A DNA stretch of 64,000 bases from Nocardioides sp. JS614 (GCF_000015265.1 NC_008699.1:3658001-3722000), one strand, 5' to 3'; shown: positions 8,207 to 17,059, counted from the stretch's first letter. Notes: generated by a model not told the origin, from the letters alone. A program made the numbers and translations.

Positions 8207-8850
8207 GCGATCTCCAATGGCCACGAGTTGTGGCGAGCAAGCGTGCTTACACCAACGCCTGGTTCTCGATCCGTGAGGACACTCTGGCCGCGGCGCCTGG
8301 GGAACCGCGAACGTACTCGGTGTTCGAGAGTCGTGACATTGCGCTCGTCCTCCCGATGGCACGCGGCCGGGTGTACCTCGTCGATCAATACCGACACCCC
8401 GTCGGAGGACGTCGTTGGGAGTTCCCGTCTGGAAATGTCGAAGAACAGGATCCCGATCCCGCCGGCGCTGCTCGACGAGAATTGCGTGAGGAGACCGGAC
8501 TGTTAGCTGAGGCCCTGACCCCGATCGGCGCGCTCGAGGTCCTGCCCAGCACGTCGACCCAGACCTGTTGGGTGTTCCTCGCGACAGATCTGGTCCAGGG
8601 CGCGCCCTCGCTCGACGCCGACGAAGAGGGGCTTCGATCGCAGTGGTTCACCCGAGTCGAGTTCGAACGCATGATCTCCGGCAGGGAGGTGACCGACTCC
8701 CGGACGATCGCGGCGTACGGCCAACTTCTCATCCATGAGAAGGCGTCCCGGGCCAGCTGCGATCAGACCACCGACAGCGGCAGCAGCTTCTGGCCCGTGG
8801 GGCCGATCTGGATCTCGGTGCCCATCTCCGGGCACACCCCGCAGTCGTAG
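8203..8850 (+). CDS. NUDIX hydrolase, ADP-ribose pyrophosphatase-like
   Basis: A 215-residue protein carrying a NUDIX box with RELREETGLL and upstream PSGNVEEQDPDPAGAAR; the spacing between the glycine and RELREE is longer than canonical. The YRHPVGGRRWEFPSG segment resembles ADP-ribose/NDP-sugar pyrophosphatases. It is translationally coupled to the antitoxin through GTGA. The last 25-30 codons run antisense through the 3' end of the radical SAM gene, so the natural C-terminus was probably lost at the cassette junction and the present tail is acquired. Substrate unknown. Confidence 0.8.
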   Translation: MSDLQWPRVVASKRAYTNAWFSIREDTLAAAPGEPRTYSVFESRDIALVLPMARGRVYLVDQYRHPVGGRRWEFPSGNVEEQDPDPAGAARRELREETGLLAEALTPIGALEVLPSTSTQTCWVFLATDLVQGAPSLDADEEGLRSQWFTRVEFERMISGREVTDSRTIAAYGQLLIHEKASRASCDQTTDSGSSFWPVGPIWISVPISGHTPQS

Positions 8851-10754
8851 CAGGGCGTCCAGCGGCAGTCCTCGACCTCGATGTCGGCGCCGTCCGCGGC
8901 CGCGAGGGCGTCCTCCCAGTCGGCCCACAGCCAGTCCTTGTCGAGCCCGGAGTCGAGGTGGTCCCAGGGCAGGACCTCGTCGTACTCGCGCTCGCGGGTG
9001 GTGTACCAGTCCAGGTCGACGCCGGTGCCGGCCAGACCCGCCTCGGCGGAGGCGACCCAGCGCTCGTAGGAGAAGTGCTCGCTCCAGCCGTCGAACCGGC
9101 CGCCGTCGCGCCAGACCTGCTCGATGATCGCGCCGACGCGGCGGTCGCCCCGGGAGAGCAGGCCCTCGATCGTGCCGGGCTTGCCGTCGTGGTAGCGGAA
9201 GCCGATCGCCCGACCGAACCGCTTGTCCTCGCGGACCACGTCGCGCAGCTTCTTCAGCCGCTCGTCGGTGGTCTCGGCGTCGAGCTGGCCGGCCCACTGG
9301 AACGGCGTGTGCGCCTTCGGCACGAAGCCGCCGATCGAGACCGTGCAGCGGATGTCGTTGCGCCCGGAGACCTCGCGGCCCTTGGCGATCACCTGCTTGG
9401 CGAGCTCGGCGATGGCCAGCACGTCCTCGTCGGTCTCGGTCGGCAGCCCGCACATGAAGTAGAGCTTCACCTGCCGCCAGCCGTGGGAGTACGCCGCCGC
9501 CACGGTGCGGATCAGGTCCTCCTCGGTGACCATCTTGTTGATCACCCGGCGCATCCGCTCCGAGCCGCCCTCGGGGGCGAACGTGAGGCCCGAGCGTCGC
9601 CCGTTGCGGGAGAACTCGTTGGCGAGCGTGATGTTGAAGGCGTCCACGCGGGTGCTCGGCAGGCTGAGGCTGACGTTGGTGCCCTCGTAGCGGTCGGCCA
9701 GGCCCTTGGCGACGTCCCCGATCTCGGTGTGGTCGGCGCTGCTCAGCGACAGCAGGCCGACCTCCTCGAACCCGGACTTGCGGATGCCGTTCTCGACCAT
9801 GTCGCCGATGGTCCGGATCGACCGCTCGCGCACCGGGCGGGTGATCATCCCGGCCTGGCAGAAGCGGCAGCCACGGGTGCAGCCGCGGAAGATCTCCACG
9901 GAGTACCGCTCGTGGACGGTCTCGGCGAGCGGGACCAGCGGCTTTGCGGGGTAGGGCCACGCGTCGAGGTCCATCAGGGTGTGCTTGCGGATCCGGAACG
10001 GGATGCCGGGCCGGTTCGGCACGACCGCCTCGATGGTGCCGTCCTCGGCGTACGCGACGTCGTAGAAGCGCGGCACGTAGACGCCGCCGCTGACCGCGAG
10101 CCGGCGCAGCAACTCGTCCCTGGTCATGGCGGAGCCGCCGGGGCCGTTCTTCTCCTGCTTCCACTCGCGGACCACCTCGGAGATCGCGAGCACGACCTCC
10201 TCGCCGTCGCCGAGCACGGCAGCGTCGATGAAGTCGGCGATCGGCTCGGGGTTGAACGCCGCATGGCCGCCGGCGAGCACGATCGGGTCGTCCGCGTCGC
10301 GGTCGGCGGCGTGCAGCGGGATGCCGGCGAGGTCGACGGCGTTGAGCATGTTGGTGTAGCCGAGCTCGGTGGAGAAGCTGAAGCCGAACAGGTCGAAGGC
10401 GCGGACCGGCCGGTGGGCGTCGACGGTGAACTGCGGGATCGGGCCGGCGGCGTCGCCCGCGCGCATGACCTTCTCCATGTCGGGCCACACCGCGTAGGTG
10501 CGCTCCGCGAGGATCCAGTCGCGCTCGTTGAGCACCTCGTAGAGGATCTGGGTGCCCTGGTTGGGCAGGCCGACCTCGTACGCGTCGGGATACATCAGCG
10601 CCCAGCGGACGGTCTCGCCCTCGGGCGCGCAGTCCCAGTCCTTGACGGTCGAGTTGAGCTCGCCGCCGACGTACTGGATCGGCTTGGAGACCGACGCGAG
10701 TCGGGGCTCGAGGCGGGCGAAGACGGACTCCGGGGCGCTCACGGGCGCGGACAT
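8763..10754 (-). CDS. TIGR03960 family B12-binding-like/radical SAM protein
   Basis: A 663-residue protein with an N-terminal cobalamin-binding-like domain (MYPDAYEVGLPNQGTQILYE onward, residues about 45-210) and a radical SAM core. The core has the [4Fe-4S] motif CTRGCRFC near residue 291. A Cys-rich tail (CRWTPCYDCGVC) precedes the end. The ATG at 10754 has a GAGGT box; the longer upstream frame is a rodA shadow. The expected partner is the DUF2344 protein at 4369-5079. The last residues are encoded by the right copy of the 59-bp repeat, so the 3' end may have been imported with the cassette. The biochemical reaction is unknown. Confidence 0.9.
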   Translation of the reverse strand: MSAPVSAPESVFARLEPRLASVSKPIQYVGGELNSTVKDWDCAPEGETVRWALMYPDAYEVGLPNQGTQILYEVLNERDWILAERTYAVWPDMEKVMRAGDAAGPIPQFTVDAHRPVRAFDLFGFSFSTELGYTNMLNAVDLAGIPLHAADRDADDPIVLAGGHAAFNPEPIADFIDAAVLGDGEEVVLAISEVVREWKQEKNGPGGSAMTRDELLRRLAVSGGVYVPRFYDVAYAEDGTIEAVVPNRPGIPFRIRKHTLMDLDAWPYPAKPLVPLAETVHERYSVEIFRGCTRGCRFCQAGMITRPVRERSIRTIGDMVENGIRKSGFEEVGLLSLSSADHTEIGDVAKGLADRYEGTNVSLSLPSTRVDAFNITLANEFSRNGRRSGLTFAPEGGSERMRRVINKMVTEEDLIRTVAAAYSHGWRQVKLYFMCGLPTETDEDVLAIAELAKQVIAKGREVSGRNDIRCTVSIGGFVPKAHTPFQWAGQLDAETTDERLKKLRDVVREDKRFGRAIGFRYHDGKPGTIEGLLSRGDRRVGAIIEQVWRDGGRFDGWSEHFSYERWVASAEAGLAGTGVDLDWYTTREREYDEVLPWDHLDSGLDKDWLWADWEDALAAADGADIEVEDCRWTPCYDCGVCPEMGTEIQIGPTGQKLLPLSVV
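8776..8834. repeat. 59-bp direct repeat, right copy
   Basis: Second copy of the repeat at 7557-7615. It lies inside the coding 3' end of the intact radical SAM gene and, in antisense, inside the NUDIX tail. Confidence 0.95.
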
Positions 10755-10840
10755 GCAACTACCTCGCAGAACTGCGTCGACGGTCGGGAAGATCCCAGGG
10801 TACGACGGGTCCCGGCCCGCGGCGAACTGTCGCGCGGAGC

Positions 10841-10999
10841 TCAGTCGGTGTCCGGAGCGAGCTCCTCGAGCGCGCGGCGTGTCGCCACCAGCTCCTGCTC
10901 GGCGAGGACGATGAGGTCCTCGAGCCCGCGGGCCCCGTAGCGGTTGGCCACGCTCTGGACGGCCTCGGCGATCTCCGGCTCGATGTCGCGGTCGCTCAT
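10841..10999 (-). CDS. small hypothetical protein
   Basis: A 52-residue acidic, helix-rich ORF (SDRDIEPEIAEAVQSVANRYG) between rodA and the radical SAM gene on the same strand. A GGATGGGG segment precedes ATG 10999. No family is recognised and there is no signal peptide or membrane segment. Same-strand position, codon usage like its neighbours and a plausible start support it as real, but its small size limits certainty. Confidence 0.5.
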   Translation of the reverse strand: MSDRDIEPEIAEAVQSVANRYGARGLEDLIVLAEQELVATRRALEELAPDTD

Positions 11000-11071
11000 G
11001 TCCCCATCCAAACACGAGCCGGCCCACCGGCCCCTCCCCACGATGTCCTGGCCGAGCGCAGGTCCCCGTCC

Positions 11072-12313
11072 TCAAGCCCTGACGCTGAGCCCGGAGCGGA
11101 CCGCACGCAGCGGCAGCGCGTGGCGCAACGGGAGGCTCTGGGTGGAGCGCAGGTGGATGTTCTGGAGCAGCCCGATCGCGAGCATGCCGGCGAACATCGA
11201 GCTGCCCCCGTACGACACGAACGGCAGCGGGACGCCGGTGACCGGCATGATGCCCAGGCACATCCCGACGTTCTGGAACGCCTGGAAGCCGAACCAGCAG
11301 GCGATGCCGGCGGCCGCGAGCCGGCCGAACGGGTCGTCGGTGCGCGCCGAGATCGCCAGCGCCCGCCAGATGACGAGCCCGAGCAGGGCGATCAGGAGGC
11401 CGGCGCCGACCAGGCCGAGCTCCTCCCCCGCGACCGTGAACACGAAGTCGGTGTGCTGCTCGGGCACGAAGCCGGCGCGGGTCTGGGAGCCGTCGAAGAG
11501 ACCCTGACCGAACAGCCCGCCGTTGCCGATCGCGATTCGCGCCTGCTCGACGTTGTAGCCGGCCCCGCGCGGGTCGAGGTCGGGGTTGGTGAACGCGAGG
11601 AAGCGGTCGACCTGGTACTGCTTCAAGAACCCGGCAGCGACCGCGGCGGCCGCCGCGGTGACCCCACCGGCGGCCAGCAGGCCCAGCCAGCGTCGCGGTG
11701 CACCGGAGACCGCCAGGACCCCGAAGACGGTCGCGGAGAGCACGAGCATCGTGCCGAGGTCGGGCTGGAGCATGATCAGCGCGGCCGGGAGCCCGGCGAT
11801 GCCGAGCATGCCGAGGACGTCGCCGAGGCTGCCGCCGGGCCGGCCCCTGCGCACGTCGGCGCGCTCCGCGACCCACAGCGCCATGCCGATCACGACGGCG
11901 AGCTTGGCGAACTCGGAGGGCTGGATGGACATCCCCCCGAGCTGCAGCCAGGACCGGGAGCCGTTGATCGTGGTGCCCATCGTCAGCACGAGGGCCAGGC
12001 CGCCGAGGGAGGCGACGTACACCAGCGGGGCGACGATGCGGACCCAGCGGTGGTCGGTCGCGAGCACGACCACCATCAGCACCAGACCGATGAGCACGTT
12101 GACGACCTGCTTCTTCAGGTACGCCGTGGGGTCACCCCCGGTGAGGTCCTCTCGGTGCGTGGTCGCCGACCACACCAGGAGGCTCCCGAGCGTGACCAGC
12201 CCGAGAACGGCGAGCATCAGCACCCAGTCGAGGCCCGGGGCCCTGAGACCGGGGGGCCTGAGACCGGGGGGCCTGAGGCCGGACGTCCGGAGCCCGGAGC
12301 GGGGGGTCGGCAC
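11072..12313 (-). CDS. rodA: rod shape-determining SEDS glycosyltransferase RodA
   Basis: Peptidoglycan polymerase of the elongasome, a SEDS-family membrane protein of 413 residues with about ten hydrophobic segments. Family blocks include INGSRSWLQLGGMSIQPSEF, LMLQPDLGT-type sequence (IMLQPDLGT), FVPEQHTDFVF and PFVSYGGSS. The start is GTG 12313, one base after the mrdA stop, so the cognate transpeptidase and polymerase are translationally linked. The N-terminus carries three tandem SGLRP/PGLR-type pentapeptides encoded by a 15-bp DNA repeat, placed before the first membrane helix. Confidence 0.96.
   Translation of the reverse strand: MPTPRSGLRTSGLRPPGLRPPGLRAPGLDWVLMLAVLGLVTLGSLLVWSATTHREDLTGGDPTAYLKKQVVNVLIGLVLMVVVLATDHRWVRIVAPLVYVASLGGLALVLTMGTTINGSRSWLQLGGMSIQPSEFAKLAVVIGMALWVAERADVRRGRPGGSLGDVLGMLGIAGLPAALIMLQPDLGTMLVLSATVFGVLAVSGAPRRWLGLLAAGGVTAAAAAVAAGFLKQYQVDRFLAFTNPDLDPRGAGYNVEQARIAIGNGGLFGQGLFDGSQTRAGFVPEQHTDFVFTVAGEELGLVGAGLLIALLGLVIWRALAISARTDDPFGRLAAAGIACWFGFQAFQNVGMCLGIMPVTGVPLPFVSYGGSSMFAGMLAIGLLQNIHLRSTQSLPLRHALPLRAVRSGLSVRA
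12242..12286. repeat. 15-bp tandem repeat within the rodA 5' end
   Basis: Two exact copies of CCTGAGACCGGGGGG (12242-12256, 12257-12271) and a diverged third (12272-12286). On the coding strand they encode P-P-G-L-R units in the cytoplasmic N-terminus of RodA. Length variation between strains would not break the frame. Confidence 0.8.
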
Positions 12314-12314
12314 G

Positions 12315-14450
12315 TCAGTCCTCCTCGTCGCGGCGCTCGGAGCCCTGCTCGGCCGGCGGCAGGATGGTGCCGTCCTTCATGAACGTCGGCAGCCGCTCGG
12401 GCGGCGTGGTGCCCGGGATCGCGGCCTTCGACGGGTCGACGGTCATCCCATCCACGCCGTACAGGGCCTCCCAGATCTTGCGGACCGCGGGGCCCGAGGT
12501 GCCCGAGCCGGTGCCGGCCTGGCTGACCATCATCACCACGACATAGTTCTCGTCGTACGACGCGACCCACGAGGTCGACTGCTTCCCGTAGACCTCGGCG
12601 GAGCCGGTCTTGCCGCGGATGTGGACCCGGTCCAGCGGGAAGCCCCCGAACCGCCAGGCCAGGGTGCCGACCTTCGGGGTGCCCTGGAGCGCCTGGTCGA
12701 CGTAGCGCAGGCTCGCAGGCGTGGCGTCCACCTTGCCCTCGACGACCGGGTCGAACCGCTTGAGCACGGTGCCCTCGGGGCTGACGACCGCCTTGGCAAC
12801 CCGTGGGGCGTAGAGCGTCCCGCCGTTCGACAGCGCGGCGTACGCGCGCGCGAGCTGGAGCGGGGTGACCATCGTGTCGCCCTGGCCGATCGAGTAGTTC
12901 ACGGCGTCGCCGGCGCGGTAGTAGCTGCCCTCGAGGCAGAACTCGTGGGCGAAGACCCGCAGGAAGCTGCTCTTCGCGCTCCCCTCGCGGTCGAGCTTGC
13001 AGTAGTAGCCCTTCATCGCCTTCCAGTAGGCGAGCTTCCAGTGCCGGTCGGCGATCCGGCCACTGGCCTCTCCGGGGAGGTCGATGCCGGTCTCGCTGCC
13101 GAAGCCGAAGTTCTTGGCCTCCTGGACCAGCGGGTCCTTGGCGTCCACGTTCGTCGGGTCGGAGCCGTACTTCTGCCAGAAGTGCAGGCCGACGCGGTAG
13201 AAGAAGGTGTCGCAGGACAGCTGCAGCGCCTGGTCGAAGCCGATCATCCCGTAGGAGGCGGACTCGTAGTTCTTGAACCACCGGTTGCCGACCTGGAGGC
13301 CGGAGGAGCAGTCCAGGCGGGTGCCGGTGGAGAACCCGTTGTTCAGCGCCCCGACGGTCATGATCGGCTTCCAGGTCGACCCGGGCGCGAACTGGCCCTG
13401 GGTCGCGCGACCGAGCAGGGGGTTGCCGGCGGCGTCGGAGTACAGCCGCGCGAGCTGCTTCTTGGTGATGCCACCGACCCACACGCCGGGGTCGTACGTC
13501 GGCTGGCTGGCCATCGCGACGATCCGGCCGGTCTGCGCCTCCATCACGACCACCGCGCCGGAGTCGGCGCGGTAGTTGCGACGGGTGACCTCGTCGTAGG
13601 TCTGCCGCGCGGTCGAGATCGTGTCGGCGAGCTGCCGCTCGACCACGCCCTGCACCTTCGCGTCGATCGAGGTGACCAGGGTGTCCCCGGGCTGGCCGGC
13701 GACCTCGCCGTCGTCGCCCAGCACCCGGCCCATCGAGTCCACGGCGACGCTCTTGTAGCCGGGCATGCCGCGCAGCCAGCGGTCGTACTCCTTCTCGACC
13801 CCGGCCCGGCCGACCGAGGAGGCGCCGTTGACCGAACGGTCGCCGTTCTCCTCGGCGCGGTCGAGCTCGTCCTCGGTGATCGGGCTCAGGTAGCCGAGTA
13901 CGTGCGCGAGGTTCACGCCGTACGGACGCGGGTAGGCGCGCACGCTCTGCTGCTCGGCGAGCACGCCGGGGTAGTCCTCGGGCTGCTCCAGGATCCGCAG
14001 CGCCACCGCCTGCTTGACGTCCATCGCGACCGGGACCGGCTGGTACGGCGAGCCGTTCCAGCAGGTGCCGGGAACGGCGCCCTCGTCCCCGCAGGTGACC
14101 AGCTTCTGGTCGATCTTCCGGGCCGGCACCACCACGGCGTCGGCGACCCGGCCGACCAGCACCTCCTGCTGGTGGGCGGTCATCCTGCCGAGCACGGTGC
14201 GGTCGATCGACACCACCCACGAGGTGCGGTTGGCGACCAGCGGGCGGCCCTGGTCGTCGACGATCAGCCCGCGCTGGGGCTGCACGACGATCTCGCGCAC
14301 CGACTGGGCGGCCGCCTGGGCGTGGTACTCCTCGCCGCCGACGACCTGGAGGTAGTAGAGGCGCGCGAACAGGGTGGCGAACAGCGAGAACACCAGCACC
14401 TGGATCACCACCAGGCGCAGCCGACCTGAGCTCGTGGACACCGAAGACAC
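12315..14450 (-). CDS. mrdA: penicillin-binding protein 2 (class B transpeptidase)
   Basis: Elongasome D,D-transpeptidase, 711 residues, anchored by an N-terminal helix (VVIQVLVFSLFATLFARLYYLQV). It has the pedestal domain and a transpeptidase domain with the active-site motif STWK (Ser358, Lys361), the second motif YSIGQGD and the KTGSAE triad. The catalytic machinery therefore looks complete. GTG start at 14450, eight bases after the mreD stop. Length and motifs fit PBP2/MrdA rather than PbpB (FtsI), and the order mreB-C-D-mrdA-rodA supports that. Confidence 0.96.
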   Translation of the reverse strand: MSSVSTSSGRLRLVVIQVLVFSLFATLFARLYYLQVVGGEEYHAQAAAQSVREIVVQPQRGLIVDDQGRPLVANRTSWVVSIDRTVLGRMTAHQQEVLVGRVADAVVVPARKIDQKLVTCGDEGAVPGTCWNGSPYQPVPVAMDVKQAVALRILEQPEDYPGVLAEQQSVRAYPRPYGVNLAHVLGYLSPITEDELDRAEENGDRSVNGASSVGRAGVEKEYDRWLRGMPGYKSVAVDSMGRVLGDDGEVAGQPGDTLVTSIDAKVQGVVERQLADTISTARQTYDEVTRRNYRADSGAVVVMEAQTGRIVAMASQPTYDPGVWVGGITKKQLARLYSDAAGNPLLGRATQGQFAPGSTWKPIMTVGALNNGFSTGTRLDCSSGLQVGNRWFKNYESASYGMIGFDQALQLSCDTFFYRVGLHFWQKYGSDPTNVDAKDPLVQEAKNFGFGSETGIDLPGEASGRIADRHWKLAYWKAMKGYYCKLDREGSAKSSFLRVFAHEFCLEGSYYRAGDAVNYSIGQGDTMVTPLQLARAYAALSNGGTLYAPRVAKAVVSPEGTVLKRFDPVVEGKVDATPASLRYVDQALQGTPKVGTLAWRFGGFPLDRVHIRGKTGSAEVYGKQSTSWVASYDENYVVVMMVSQAGTGSGTSGPAVRKIWEALYGVDGMTVDPSKAAIPGTTPPERLPTFMKDGTILPPAEQGSERRDEED

Positions 14451-14457
14451 CCCGGCC

Positions 14458-14970
14458 CTACGCGACCGCGCGATCGGGTTCGATCCGGCGCAACAGCGCC
14501 ATCACCGCCGGCAGCACGAGCGGGGTGAGCAGCAGGTCCCACAGCAGCGCGACGCCAATCACCTCGAGCAGCTCGGGGATGCCGAGGGCCGGGTCGTCGA
14601 GCACCAGCCCGCTGAGCGCGAAGACCGAGGTGCCGAGGAAGGACGACGCGGCGACCGTCGCGACCACCGTGCCGACGGAGGGCCGGGCCCCCTGGCGCAC
14701 CCGGCCGGCGACGTACGCGACGAGCACCAACGCCAGTGCCCAGCGGCCGGCGACGTGGTCGGCCGGCGGCGCGAGGTCGAGGGCGACCCCGGCTCCGAAG
14801 CCGAGGACCATGGCGAAGGAGCTGCCCTGGGTCAGGGCGGCACCGACGACCACGAGCAGGCACAGGTTCGGGACGATGCCGTCCCACGCGAGGTGCGGGA
14901 AGACCGAGACCTGGAGCACCAGCGCGACCGCTACCGCAGCGGCGGCCGCGGCGGCCCGTAGGGCGGTCAC
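14458..14970 (-). CDS. mreD: rod shape-determining protein MreD
   Basis: A small polytopic membrane protein (170 residues, about five hydrophobic segments) linking MreC to the synthesis machinery. Sequence conservation is low in this family; the assignment rests on topology, the VxPNLxLLVVVGAALTQG-type segment and position. The GTG overlaps the mreC stop as GTGA, so translation is coupled. Confidence 0.9.
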   Translation of the reverse strand: MTALRAAAAAAAVAVALVLQVSVFPHLAWDGIVPNLCLLVVVGAALTQGSSFAMVLGFGAGVALDLAPPADHVAGRWALALVLVAYVAGRVRQGARPSVGTVVATVAASSFLGTSVFALSGLVLDDPALGIPELLEVIGVALLWDLLLTPLVLPAVMALLRRIEPDRAVA

Positions 14971-15875
14971 CGCAGGCTCCCGTCGGACTCGATGATCGCG
15001 CGGTCGCTGGTCGTGCCGGACGGCACCACGACGCCGACCAGGTCCAGGGCGCCGAAGTCGACGAACGGGTCGATCACGGCGCGCTGCGAGGTCTCCCGCA
15101 GGCTGCTGTAGACGGCGGTCACCCGCCCGACGGGCACGCCGGAGACGTAGGGGCCGCCGGCCTCGCTGCCCCAGGTCACCACCGCGTCGTGCTTGGCCGG
15201 GACGGCCGTCTGGTCGACCAGCTCCAGGTCGAGCCGGCCGTGGTCGCCGAGGACGCCACGGCCGTGCAGGAAGCCGACCTCCATGCTCTCCCCGACCCGG
15301 CCGCCGACGACCGAGGCGGCGTCGACGATGAGCAGCACGGTCGCGGTGGTGCGGGTGACCCGCAGCACCCGGCCGACCAGGCCGTCGTTGTTGATCACCG
15401 TGAGGTCCGGCTGCAGGCCGGCGTCCGAGCCGGCGTCGATGGTCACCGTGCTGGAGAAGGACTGCGACGACCCGAGACCGACGACGCGCGCCGGCACGAG
15501 GGAGTAGCCGAGGCTGCGAGCAGCCGCGGTGAGGCCGTCGTACTCCTCGAGGCGGTTGCGGTCGTAGCCCTGGGTCGCGAGGTCCGACCTGAGCCGGGAG
15601 TTCTCGGCCTGCAGCGCGATCAGGTCGTCACGCATCGAGTCGCGCGAGCGGAACCACTCGGGCACGGCCGTGAACGGCCGGACCGCGGTCGCGGCCGCCA
15701 CCTCGACGGGGCCGAACACCTCGCCCGCGACCCGCCGGGCCGGCTCCAGCGGCGAGCCGTCGCCCGCCTGGTCGAGCGTGATCAGGCTCAGGCAGGCCAG
15801 CACCAGGGCGACCAACAGCGCCGACGACGAGGGCGGGGGCTCGCCCGGGCTGCGCCAGCGGCGCTCGCGGGACAT
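14967..15875 (-). CDS. mreC: rod shape-determining protein MreC
   Basis: A bitopic periplasmic scaffold of 302 residues: short cytoplasmic tail, one helix (ALLVALVLACLSLITLD), a coiled coil around residues 75-100 (SMRDDLIALQAENSRLRSDL), then the beta-barrel domain with VGLGSSQSFSSTVTIDAGSDAG. The ATG at 15875 overlaps the mreB stop (TGATG). A longer frame reaching 16328 is only a shadow of mreB. Confidence 0.95.
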   Translation of the reverse strand: MSRERRWRSPGEPPPSSSALLVALVLACLSLITLDQAGDGSPLEPARRVAGEVFGPVEVAAATAVRPFTAVPEWFRSRDSMRDDLIALQAENSRLRSDLATQGYDRNRLEEYDGLTAAARSLGYSLVPARVVGLGSSQSFSSTVTIDAGSDAGLQPDLTVINNDGLVGRVLRVTRTTATVLLIVDAASVVGGRVGESMEVGFLHGRGVLGDHGRLDLELVDQTAVPAKHDAVVTWGSEAGGPYVSGVPVGRVTAVYSSLRETSQRAVIDPFVDFGALDLVGVVVPSGTTSDRAIIESDGSLR

Positions 15876-16903
15876 CAGTGGCGCCTCTGGTCGCTGACCA
15901 GCACCTGCTGGAGGGCCTCGAACTCCTCGACGCACTTGCCGGCGCCGAGCGCGACCGAGCAGAGCGGATCCTCGGCGACGTGGACGGGCATCCCGGTCTC
16001 GTGGCGGAGCCGTTCGTCGAGCCCGCGCAGCAGGGCGCCGCCGCCGGTGAGCACGATGCCGCGGTCCATGATGTCGCCGGCCAGCTCGGGCGGGGTCTGG
16101 TCGAGGGTGGTGCGTACGGCGTCGACGATCGCGTGCAACGGCTCCTCGAGGGCCTGCCGCACCTCGGCGCTGGACACGGCCACGGTGCGCGGCAGCCCGG
16201 AGACCAGGTCGCGGCCGCGGATGTCCGCCTCGGGCTCCTCGGCCATCGGGAACGCCGAGCCGAGGGTCGTCTTGACCTCCTCGGCGGTGCGCTCGCCGAG
16301 CATCAGCGAGTGCTCCTTCTTCATCCACGCGACGATCGCCTGGTCGAGGTCGTCGCCCGCGGTGCGGATCGACAGGCTCGTGACGATGCCGCCCAGCGAG
16401 ATCACCGCGACCTCGGTGGTGCCGCCGCCGACGTCGACGACCATGTTCCCGGTCGGCTGGTGCACGGGCAGCCCGGCGCCGATGGCGGCAGCCATCGGCT
16501 CCTCGACGATGTAGACCCGGCGGGCGCCGGCCTGGTAGCCGGCCTCCTTCACGGCGCGCTGCTCGACCGCGGTGATGCCGCTCGGGACGCAGATCACCAT
16601 CCGCGGCTTGGCGAAGTAGCGGCGCCGGTGCACCTGCTGGATGAAGAAGCGGAGCATCTGCTCGGTGGCCTCGAAGTCGGCGATCACGCCGTCCTTGAGC
16701 GGGCGGATCGCGGTGATGTGGTCGGGCGTGCGCCCGATCATCCGCTTCGCCTCGTGGCCGACCGCCAGGATCTCGCCGGTCGTGTCGTTGAGGGCGACCA
16801 CGCTGGGCTCGTCGAGCAGCACGCCCTTGCCACGCACGTAGACCAGGGTGTTGGCGGTCCCGAGGTCCACGGCCATGTCGCGGCCGATGAAGCTGTTCGC
16901 CAT
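15875..16903 (-). CDS. mreB: rod shape-determining actin homologue MreB
   Basis: A 342-residue cytoskeletal ATPase guiding lateral wall synthesis. Actin-fold nucleotide motifs are present: DLGTANTLVY (phosphate 1), VVDVGGGTTEVAVI (phosphate 2) and the adenosine motif GIVLTGGGALLRG. Length is normal. An AGGG-type box precedes the ATG. It heads a tightly overlapping mreB-mreC-mreD-mrdA-rodA operon, which predicts rod or elongated cells at some growth stage. Confidence 0.97.
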   Translation of the reverse strand: MANSFIGRDMAVDLGTANTLVYVRGKGVLLDEPSVVALNDTTGEILAVGHEAKRMIGRTPDHITAIRPLKDGVIADFEATEQMLRFFIQQVHRRRYFAKPRMVICVPSGITAVEQRAVKEAGYQAGARRVYIVEEPMAAAIGAGLPVHQPTGNMVVDVGGGTTEVAVISLGGIVTSLSIRTAGDDLDQAIVAWMKKEHSLMLGERTAEEVKTTLGSAFPMAEEPEADIRGRDLVSGLPRTVAVSSAEVRQALEEPLHAIVDAVRTTLDQTPPELAGDIMDRGIVLTGGGALLRGLDERLRHETGMPVHVAEDPLCSVALGAGKCVEEFEALQQVLVSDQRRH

Positions 16904-17059
16904 GCGTCGCCCTGTCGCTGGAGCCCCGCCGCCTGGGGACGGTGGTGCAGGTGGGGAAGGTGTGACAACAGGCTACGAAGGCAGGGCGCTGCCGCCGGGG
17001 AGGACACGCGGCCCGCCCGGTGGAATCGGTGCCGGGGCCGGCCCAAGAGGGGGCGCGAG

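Larger units (their letters stand above)
7616..8775 (+). mobile_element. inserted cassette: RHH toxin-antitoxin pair plus NUDIX hydrolase
   Basis: About 1.16 kb between two 59-bp direct repeats. The left end is far poorer in GC than the surroundings (27 of 60 bases at 7621-7680). It holds three overlapping plus-strand genes and no integrase or transposase. Because the repeat is the 3' end of a conserved chromosomal gene, the cassette probably entered by recombination at that end, either mobilised in trans or by homologous exchange with a related donor (inference). Confidence 0.6.
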
